Position numbers and translations under genes: made by a program. This document shows positions 8,435-13,589 of a stretch of 13,589 nucleotides of DNA, one piece after another. This DNA comes from an uncultured Marmoricola sp. GTDB taxonomy: Bacteria > Actinomycetota > Actinomycetes > Propionibacteriales > Nocardioidaceae. Each line of letters starts with the position of its first letter. Position 1 is the stretch's first letter. The notes under the pieces are model-generated. The model did no database searches. It had not been told where the DNA came from and saw only the letters and a program-made list of their open reading frames with translations. The stretch spans positions 1-13,589 of the forward strand of contig CALMMO010000303.1 of the NCBI GenBank assembly GCA_937868455.1. The letters are read 5' to 3'.

Positions 8435-8468
8435 GTGGGGTGGGTGACCCTGCGGTCACCCACCCCAC
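8435..8468 (-). terminator. Perfect 15-bp stem-loop between lipoprotein gene and dppB
   Basis: Arms GTGGGGTGGGTGACC (8435-8449) and GGTCACCCACCCCAC (8454-8468) pair perfectly around a 4-base loop. The stem begins about 23 bases after the lipoprotein stop codon on the transcribed strand. No T-run follows it on the minus strand (TGCTACAAAACTC), and none on the plus strand, so a classic intrinsic terminator is not supported. Because dppB continues in the same direction without an obvious promoter, the structure most likely causes partial termination or protects the 3' end of the binding-protein mRNA from decay. Either would give more binding protein than permease. Confidence 0.6.
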
Positions 8469-8490
8469 CTTTGGTGGAGCTAAACCTCGA

Positions 8491-10179
8491 TCACTCGACG
8501 CCGATGGCGCCCAGGTCGGGGTACATGTTGCTAGCAGCAGTCTGCATGTAGTTGGTCACCTTGGACCCGTGCATCATGTAGAACTGCGTGACATCCAGCG
8601 GGATGTAAGCGGTCTGCTCACCGAGGTACTTGTCCACGGCTGCCCACATTGCCGGCTGCTCCTCAAGAGGCGCTGCGTTGGCTGCGTCGAACATCTTGTT
8701 GGCCTTGGGGTCAACGAAGTTGCCGTAGTCCTGACCGTTGGAGGTCTTGGAGATGTTCAGGCGCGAGTCGAACAGCGGCGGGATAACCGTGCTGATCGAG
8801 GGCCAGTCAGCACCCCAGCCGCCCCAGACCACGTCGGTCTTCAGGTTCGGCTTCTGCACCTCGGTGTAGTAGGTGTCGGTCAACTCGTTGAGCGAAACCT
8901 TGAACCCACCCTTTTCCCAGCCCTGCTTCAAGGCAGCGGCTGCCTTCTGCGAGGTCGGGGATCCACCGGAGAAGGTGAAGATGATCGGGTAGCCCATCTT
9001 GCCGGCTGCCTTGAGGGTCTTCTTAGCCATGTCGTAGTTGCCCATGTCGGCGAAGGCCGGGTTGGGGGCGTAACCAGCAACAGCTGGGTTCACGATCGAC
9101 GAAGAAGGCTTGGCGGACTTCTCGCCACCAAGAGCAGCTGCCCAACCGTCGCGGTCGGTCGACAACATCAGGGCCTTGCGGACCTGCGGGTTGGTCATCC
9201 GCTTGAAGTTCGGCAACAAGTAGCCGGTGAACGGCGAGTCAACCAGCGTCGCGCGCTTGGCAGCGTCACCAGTGACCTGAGCATAGATCGACGGCGGGAT
9301 AGACCGGTCGGTCACTGCGTAGGCGTCGTCGCCGTTGGATGCGATCAGACGCTGAGCAACAAGCTCGTTGGTGATGCCTTCGGTGAAGACGATCTTGTCG
9401 ACGAGCTGCTTGCGCACCGTGTCGGTGGATGCATCCCACTCAGTGTTCTTGACGAAGGTGCCGCCCTTTTCCTTGACCCATGCTCCATCGAGCTTGTAGG
9501 GGCCGTTGGAGAAGATCTGGTAGTTCGACTTGTCGCCTTGGTCCTTGTCCTTGCGGTAAGGGTCAAAGGAGCGCAGCGATGCAATCGCCAGTGGCAGGTC
9601 GTTCCAGCCCTTCTTGAAGTTGAAGGTGATGGTGGCGCCATCGCAGACGACGGCCTTGTCGAACTGAGCCTGACCCTTAGCGTCGGCCTTGTAGGGGCCC
9701 TTGAAGTCAGGAGCGTCGATGTAGCCCAGGATGTAGTTGGGGCCACCAGTCAGCGCGCCGCTGCCGCCGGTCTGGAGGTCGAAGGTACGCGAAATGCCGT
9801 ACTTCACGTCTTCACAGGTGACCGGCTTGCCGTCTTCCCACTTCACGCCATCCTTCAGCGTGAACTTCCAGGTCTTACCCTTGTTGGACGCTTTGCCGGT
9901 GTCGGTCGCCAAGTCGGGAACCGGGGTAACCGAGGTGGTCGGGTCTTCGGACACAGGGAAGGACACCAACGAGCGGTAGAACAACCGCGAGGAGTCCGCC
10001 AGGTCGCGACCGATGTACATGCGCTGGGGGTCCCAGTGCTCAGTCGGCCGGAAGGTCAGGTAGTGCAGCGTCTTGGCCCCGTCGGCCGAGCCGCCCCCGC
10101 CGCCACCACAGGCGGCGAGACCGGTGACGCCCATGGCAGCTGCTGCCACTACCGCAAGTGTCTTGCGATACTTGGTCAT
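8491..10179 (-). CDS. dppA: Peptide ABC importer substrate-binding lipoprotein, DppA/OppA-like (SBP family 5)
   Basis: A 562-residue extracytoplasmic solute-binding protein of family 5 (peptides and related ligands). The N-terminus is a lipoprotein signal: basic MTKYRK, hydrophobic stretch 8-20, lipobox LAAC with Cys24, then a Gly-rich linker. The lipid anchor would hold it on the outer face of the membrane. Family-like stretches include HWDPQRMYIGRDLA, the region GKTWKFTLKDGVKWEDGKPV, the repeat-typical NPQVRKALMLSTDRD and a WGGWGADWPS segment. The start is ATG at 10179, because AAGGAG (10185-10190) lies 5 bases upstream and the signal peptide begins there. An ATG 48 bases further upstream would add a basic non-signal stretch and is rejected. 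It sits between the two permease genes, 80 bases after dppC. A single imported substrate class cannot be named from sequence. Confidence 0.95.
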   Translation of the reverse strand: MTKYRKTLAVVAAAAMGVTGLAACGGGGGGSADGAKTLHYLTFRPTEHWDPQRMYIGRDLADSSRLFYRSLVSFPVSEDPTTSVTPVPDLATDTGKASNKGKTWKFTLKDGVKWEDGKPVTCEDVKYGISRTFDLQTGGSGALTGGPNYILGYIDAPDFKGPYKADAKGQAQFDKAVVCDGATITFNFKKGWNDLPLAIASLRSFDPYRKDKDQGDKSNYQIFSNGPYKLDGAWVKEKGGTFVKNTEWDASTDTVRKQLVDKIVFTEGITNELVAQRLIASNGDDAYAVTDRSIPPSIYAQVTGDAAKRATLVDSPFTGYLLPNFKRMTNPQVRKALMLSTDRDGWAAALGGEKSAKPSSSIVNPAVAGYAPNPAFADMGNYDMAKKTLKAAGKMGYPIIFTFSGGSPTSQKAAAALKQGWEKGGFKVSLNELTDTYYTEVQKPNLKTDVVWGGWGADWPSISTVIPPLFDSRLNISKTSNGQDYGNFVDPKANKMFDAANAAPLEEQPAMWAAVDKYLGEQTAYIPLDVTQFYMMHGSKVTNYMQTAASNMYPDLGAIGVE

Positions 10180-10259
10180 CTGTTCTCCTTGTCTATGTCG
10201 ACCCTTGTGGGACGACTGTCTCGGCAACTTGTTGCTACCGAAATTTGTGGGGCCGATCG
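10180..10259 (-). other. Spacer between dppC and lipoprotein gene, with a small inverted repeat
   Basis: The 80-base gap holds the lipoprotein ribosome site (10185-10190) and an imperfect inverted repeat at 10222-10240 whose core is GCAAC-TT-GTTGC (plus strand). The core could be a small hairpin or an operator half-site pair, but it is too short to call. I see no clear promoter or terminator here. Confidence 0.25.
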
Positions 10260-11261
10260 CTACCGATCAGCCTTGGGGTCAAGTGCATCGCGCAAGCCGT
10301 CGCCGAGCAGGTTAAAACTCACCACGACGGCAGCCAGGACCACGGCTGGCACAAAGAAGTAGACCAAGTCGCTGCCGTAGTAGTTCACCGAGTCGGACAG
10401 TGTGTTGCCCAGCGTGGGGGTGGGTGTCTTCACACCGACACCCAAGAAGCTCAAGGCTGCCTCGGCTGACACATAGGCAGGCATGGTCAACGTGAAGTAG
10501 ACCAGGATCGGTGCCCACAAGTTGGGCAGCATTTCCTTGAAATAGATCCGCCAACGCGAGGCGCCGAACACGTGCGCTGCCTCGACGAACTCACGCTCAC
10601 GCAAAGACAAGACCTGGCCACGCACGATGCGCGCAAACGAAGGCCAGCCGAAGACGGCGAGCACCAAGATCAGATAAGTGCCTCGGGCGAAGTTCCCCTT
10701 CGGCACACCCATCTGCTCAAGGGTGACGGTGAGGGTGGAGGAAAGGCTCAGCAGCATCAGGGTCTGCGGGAAAGAAAGCGTCATGTCGATGATGCGACCG
10801 ATGATCGCATCGATCCAGCCGCCGGAGGTGCCCGCAATGATGCCCAGAGCCGTGCCGAGTGCCACGGTGAGGACCGCCGAGAGAAGCGCAATGGTGATGG
10901 AGTACGTCATGCCGAGCATCAGACGCGACAACACATCGGTGCCAGTGCCGGGGGTAAGGCCCAACGGGTGTGCCCACGAGATGCCTCCCCAGTTGCCTTT
11001 GGGGATTGCGCCATTTTCGATGTCGAGCAGTGGGAAGTTAGTGGTGTAGGGCTTGAACACCTTGAGCTTGGTCAGCACCGGGGAAATCACGGCAACGAAC
11101 AAGAACAGCAACACCACGCCGAGGGAGATCATCGAGCCCTTGTCGCGCCGGAAGCGAATCAGCGCCAACTCACGCGGCGAGCGTCCTCTGATTGCTTCAG
11201 GAACAACTTCGTCAGCGCTTGATTCGATCGCTGCGGTCGTCTCAGGTCCAGACTGGCTCAA
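10260..11261 (-). CDS. dppC: Peptide ABC importer permease, DppC/OppC-like (first gene of the importer operon)
   Basis: Inner-membrane permease of 333 residues, BPD_transp_1 superfamily with an OppC N-terminal region. A hydrophilic, acidic N-terminal tail (1-28) precedes SPRELALIRFRRDKGSM and helix 1 (about 45-65). An extracytoplasmic segment with HPLGLTPGTGTDVLSRLM (98-115) follows; the similar HxLGTDxxGRDxxSR element is a DppC/OppC hallmark. Further helices lie at about 119-145, 155-175, 195-215, 250-272 and 300-322. The EAA loop is at 225-251 (FVEAAHVFGASRWRIYFKEM). The start is TTG at 11261, supported by TAGGAGG at 11271-11277 with 9-base spacing; no ATG or GTG fits better. It leads the importer operon and follows the non-coding gap after aspS. 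Confidence 0.94.
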   Translation of the reverse strand: MSQSGPETTAAIESSADEVVPEAIRGRSPRELALIRFRRDKGSMISLGVVLLFLFVAVISPVLTKLKVFKPYTTNFPLLDIENGAIPKGNWGGISWAHPLGLTPGTGTDVLSRLMLGMTYSITIALLSAVLTVALGTALGIIAGTSGGWIDAIIGRIIDMTLSFPQTLMLLSLSSTLTVTLEQMGVPKGNFARGTYLILVLAVFGWPSFARIVRGQVLSLREREFVEAAHVFGASRWRIYFKEMLPNLWAPILVYFTLTMPAYVSAEAALSFLGVGVKTPTPTLGNTLSDSVNYYGSDLVYFFVPAVVLAAVVVSFNLLGDGLRDALDPKADR

Positions 11262-11270
11262 GGCGCGTGA

Positions 11271-11277
11271 CCTCCTA
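11271..11277 (-). promoter_or_regulatory. Strong ribosome binding site for dppC with TTG start
   Basis: TAGGAGG on the minus strand lies 9 bases before TTG at 11261 and is the best Shine-Dalgarno in the window. It supports translation from the non-ATG start. Confidence 0.65.
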
Positions 11278-11375
11278 GTCGAAGTTCGGGCTTCAAAGCA
11301 TGCGAACCGAGGGTCTCCCGATGCGCAACTTCTGTGAGCCTATGGGAATCACACCCCGTGGCCTACCCAACGACT

Positions 11376-11400
11376 GGTAACGATCCGGCATCGGCTCACC
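11376..11400 (-). terminator. Weak terminator-like hairpin after aspS
   Basis: Ten bases after the aspS stop, the transcript reads GGTGA...TTACC enclosing CGAT-GCCGG-ATCG. That gives about 9 paired bases including one G-U, with a two-base bulge and a 5-base loop. No T-run follows. Actinobacterial terminators often lack T-runs, so a leaky terminator is possible, but the stem is weak. Confidence 0.3.
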
Positions 11401-11409
11401 CAAGCAAGG

Positions 11410-13191
11410 TTATGAGGCGACGGGCCCCTCCGACGACGGTTCCTTGACCAAAGGTGCATCTACACCGGCTTCTTTTCGTTGTTGTGCCGTAATTGGCGCA
11501 GGTGCTGCGGTGAGGGGGTCAAACCCGTTTCCGGTCTTGGGGAAGGCAATCACCTCGCGGATCGACTCGACTCCGGCCAGCAAGGCAACCAGGCGGTCCA
11601 TGCCCAATGCGATGCCACCGTGCGGCGGAGCACCGAAAGCGAAGGCGTCAAGCAGGAAGCCGAACTTCTCCTGAGCCGTGGCCTCGTCGATGCCCATCAT
11701 CGCGAACACGCGCTTTTGGATGTCAGCGCGGTGGATACGAATCGATCCTCCGCCAACCTCGTTGCCGTTGCACACGAAGTCATACGCCCATGCCAACGCG
11801 TTGGCTGGGTCGGTGTCGAATGTGTCGTCTTGGGGGGATGTGAACGCGTGGTGCACCGCTGTCCACGAGCCTTCACCAACTGCAACATCACCGGCGGCGG
11901 TGGCATCGTCTGCCGGCTCGAACAATGGGGCGTCAACCACCCAGAGCAAACTCCACGCACTCTCATCGAGCAACCCGCAGCGTCGGCCGATCTCCAAGCG
12001 AGCCGCACCTAGCAATGCACGACTGGACTTCACCGGCCCGGCCGCAAAGAAGATGCAGTCTCCGGGGTTGGCGCTCGTGTGAGCAGCCAGCCCAGCCAAT
12101 TCGGTTTCGGAGAGGTTCTTGGCAACCGGCCCACCGAGCGTGCCGTCTTCGCCCAACGTCACGTAGGCAAGCCCGCGTGCTCCTCGCTGCTTGGCCCACT
12201 CTTGCCAGGCATCGAATTGGCGACGCGGCTGGCTCCCACCACCAGGCATGACCACTGCGCCGACGTACTGCGCTTGGAAGACGCGGAACTCGGTGTCTTT
12301 GAAGTACGACGTGCAGTCGATGAGTTCTTGGCCCATGCGCAGGTCAGGCTTGTCGCTACCAAAGCGAGCCATTGCCTCGGCGTACGTCATCCGCGGCAGC
12401 GGCAGGCTGACCTGGTGACCGATCAGCCCCCAGACCTCTTTGATGATCTGTTCGGTCAACCCGATCACATCGTCTTGGTCGACGAAGCTCATCTCAATGT
12501 CGAGTTGGGTGAACTCCGGTTGGCGGTCAGCACGGAAGTCCTCATCGCGGTAACAACGCGCGATTTGGTAGTAGCGCTCCATGCCGCCCACCATCAACAA
12601 CTGCTTGAACAGTTGCGGGCTTTGGGGCAAGGCGTACCAACTGCCAGGCGCCAATCGCGCGGGCACCACGAAGTCGCGAGCACCTTCAGGAGTGCTGCGC
12701 GTCAGGGTCGGGGTCTCGATCTCGACGAAGTCGAACCGGTCGAGCACGTCGCGGCACGCCTTGTTGATCTTCGAGCGCAACCGCAGTGCCGCCGCCGGCC
12801 CCGGGCGGCGCAGGTCTAGATAGCGGTGCTTGAGCCTGGCCTCTTCGCCCACCTCGATGTGCTCATCAATGGGGAACGGCAACACGGCTGAGGGGTTGAG
12901 CACCTCCACACCACTAGCAATGACCTCGATCGCACCAGTGGGGATCTTGTCGTTGGCCTGACCCGCGGGGCGAACACTGACGGTGCCAGTGACCTTGAGG
13001 CAGAACTCGTTGCGCAGCGATGCGGCCACTGCCTCATCGCGTACGACGACCTGCACCACTCCGCTGGCCTCGCGCAGATCCAAGAAGGCCACTCCCCCGT
13101 GGTCGCGACGCCGGCCTACCCAGCCTGCGAGGGTGACGGTCTGCCCAGCGTGTTCAGCGCGCAAGGCGCCAGCCTGGTGAGTGCGAATCAT
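11410..13191 (-). CDS. aspS: Aspartyl-tRNA synthetase, probably non-discriminating (Asp/Asn)
   Basis: Cytoplasmic class IIb synthetase of 593 residues, the usual bacterial-type length. The N-terminal OB-fold anticodon domain (1 to about 105) contains [12 protein letters not shown]. The catalytic core carries [16 protein letters not shown] (motif 2, about 214-229) and GIALGMDRL (motif 3, 526-534). The bacterial GAD insertion domain lies at roughly 290-410, between core segments. His31 in RRRDHGGV and Gly77 in VRPAG align, by my recall of the Pseudomonas aeruginosa enzyme, with the two residues (His31, Gly82) linked to non-discriminating behaviour; E. coli has Leu at the first. Such an enzyme also makes Asp-tRNA-Asn, which GatCAB converts to Asn-tRNA-Asn. 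The ATG at 13191 overlaps the hisS stop (ATGA), with GGAG 4 bases upstream inside hisS. The tail after about 560 is variable and acidic. Confidence 0.97.
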   Translation of the reverse strand: MIRTHQAGALRAEHAGQTVTLAGWVGRRRDHGGVAFLDLREASGVVQVVVRDEAVAASLRNEFCLKVTGTVSVRPAGQANDKIPTGAIEVIASGVEVLNPSAVLPFPIDEHIEVGEEARLKHRYLDLRRPGPAAALRLRSKINKACRDVLDRFDFVEIETPTLTRSTPEGARDFVVPARLAPGSWYALPQSPQLFKQLLMVGGMERYYQIARCYRDEDFRADRQPEFTQLDIEMSFVDQDDVIGLTEQIIKEVWGLIGHQVSLPLPRMTYAEAMARFGSDKPDLRMGQELIDCTSYFKDTEFRVFQAQYVGAVVMPGGGSQPRRQFDAWQEWAKQRGARGLAYVTLGEDGTLGGPVAKNLSETELAGLAAHTSANPGDCIFFAAGPVKSSRALLGAARLEIGRRCGLLDESAWSLLWVVDAPLFEPADDATAAGDVAVGEGSWTAVHHAFTSPQDDTFDTDPANALAWAYDFVCNGNEVGGGSIRIHRADIQKRVFAMMGIDEATAQEKFGFLLDAFAFGAPPHGGIALGMDRLVALLAGVESIREVIAFPKTGNGFDPLTAAPAPITAQQRKEAGVDAPLVKEPSSEGPVAS

Positions 13192-13589
13192 GGTGCTCCG
13201 TTCAAATCAGATGAAGTGCTGATGATGCGTGGTTGCAAGTCAGATGCGGGCGGTGTCCAGGTCGCAGGATCAATCTGTTCCTGCTCACCAGTTCGGATGT
13301 CTTTGATCTGGTGACCCTCACTGCCGGGAAAGAGAACATAAGGGATGCCACGTCGTTCGGCGTACCGAATTTGGCGTCCGAACTTGTCGGCGCTCGGCGA
13401 CACCTCTACCGGGGTGCCAGAGGCTCGCAGTTGATCGGCGAGGCCTTCGCACTGGGTGCGGGACTCCTCATCAGGCACCGCAACCAAGACCACCGAGGGC
13501 ACGCTTCGCTCTGCCACCAAACCAGCGCGGGCAAACAACGGCGCCAAGACCCGACTCACTCCTAGGGAGATACCAACACCGGGATAGGT
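13188..13589 (-). CDS. hisS: Histidyl-tRNA synthetase, C-terminal part (5' end beyond right window edge)
   Basis: The frame is open from the right edge to TGA at 13190-13188, giving the last 133 residues of a class II histidyl-tRNA synthetase. The first residues, [18 protein letters not shown], are the motif 3 region that closes the active site. The rest is the alpha/beta anticodon-binding domain ([13 protein letters not shown], then [22 protein letters not shown]) that recognises tRNA-His. HisZ-type paralogues lack this domain, so this is a true HisRS. A GTG inside the fragment at 13559 is not the start, because motif 3 residues continue in frame to the edge. The last four bases overlap the aspS start. 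Confidence 0.95.
   Translation of the reverse strand, partial: TYPGVGISLGVSRVLAPLFARAGLVAERSVPSVVLVAVPDEESRTQCEGLADQLRASGTPVEVSPSADKFGRQIRYAERRGIPYVLFPGSEGHQIKDIRTGEQEQIDPATWTPPASDLQPRIISTSSDLNGAP

Larger units (their letters stand above)
11262..11409 (-). other. Intergenic gap between aspS and importer operon
   Basis: This 148-base gap is the largest non-coding stretch in the window and the most likely place for the importer promoter. I looked for -35/-10 pairs on the minus strand. TAGGCT (around 11333-11338) resembles an actinobacterial -10 TANNNT, but no good -35 lies at 16-19 bases, so I call no promoter. A weak hairpin near the aspS end (11376-11400) and the dppC ribosome site (11271-11277) are the only other elements. 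Confidence 0.4.

Noticed and set aside
10180..10227. Upstream ATG for the substrate-binding lipoprotein
   Set aside because: It puts a 16-residue polar, basic stretch before the signal peptide, and the ribosome site AAGGAG lies inside it, correctly spaced for the ATG at 10179.
8440..10362. A 640-codon open frame on the plus strand, longer than the lipoprotein gene it overlaps
   Set aside because: It runs antisense to a clear lipoprotein with signal peptide, lipobox and ribosome site. Its translation shows no domain pattern, and long antisense frames are expected where third positions are GC-rich.
11262..11409. Possible sigma-70-type promoter with TAGGCT as -10
   Set aside because: No acceptable -35 at normal spacing, and single TANNNT matches are common by chance.
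13188..13559. A separate short gene starting at the GTG at 13559
   Set aside because: The frame continues upstream to the window edge with the HisRS motif 3 residues [10 protein letters not shown], so it is an internal GTG of hisS.

Overview
The window looks like chromosomal DNA from an actinobacterium (Actinomycetota). The evidence is GC-rich coding sequence with GC-rich third positions, several GTG and TTG starts, a hisS-aspS pair with a non-discriminating type of AspRS, and a small DUF6167-type membrane protein directly in front of alaS. I cannot place it to genus. All twelve genes lie on the minus strand and are read from the right edge to the left. Ten are intact and two are cut by the window edges. 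There is no sign of phage, transposon, CRISPR, tRNA or rRNA.

In transcription order the right end holds the 3' part of hisS (histidyl-tRNA synthetase) and a complete aspS (aspartyl-tRNA synthetase), overlapping by an ATGA. A gap of about 150 bases with a weak terminator-like hairpin follows.

The middle (about 11261 to 5148) is a complete oligopeptide/dipeptide-type ABC importer. Its order is dppC-like permease, substrate-binding lipoprotein, dppB-like permease, then two ATPases (dppD-like and dppF-like). This is the permease/lipoprotein/permease/ATPase/ATPase order known from the Streptomyces BldK peptide importer. An alpha/beta hydrolase follows, joined to the last ATPase by overlapping stop and start codons. 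Between the lipoprotein and dppB lies a perfect 15-bp stem-loop followed by a C-rich leader. It is a good candidate for setting unequal expression of the binding protein and the membrane subunits.

The left part returns to housekeeping genes: rarA (replication-associated AAA+ ATPase), a membrane-anchored coiled-coil protein of unknown function, the DUF6167-type protein, and alaS (alanyl-tRNA synthetase, 3' end cut by the left edge). From dppB to alaS, eight genes are separated by 11 bases or less or overlap, so importer, hydrolase, rarA and alaS could be carried on one long transcript.

I saw no convincing undescribed system. The points most worth checking are the importer-hydrolase cassette placed between aspS and rarA, the stem-loop and C-rich leader inside the importer operon, the unidentified coiled-coil protein after rarA, and the predicted non-discriminating AspRS.
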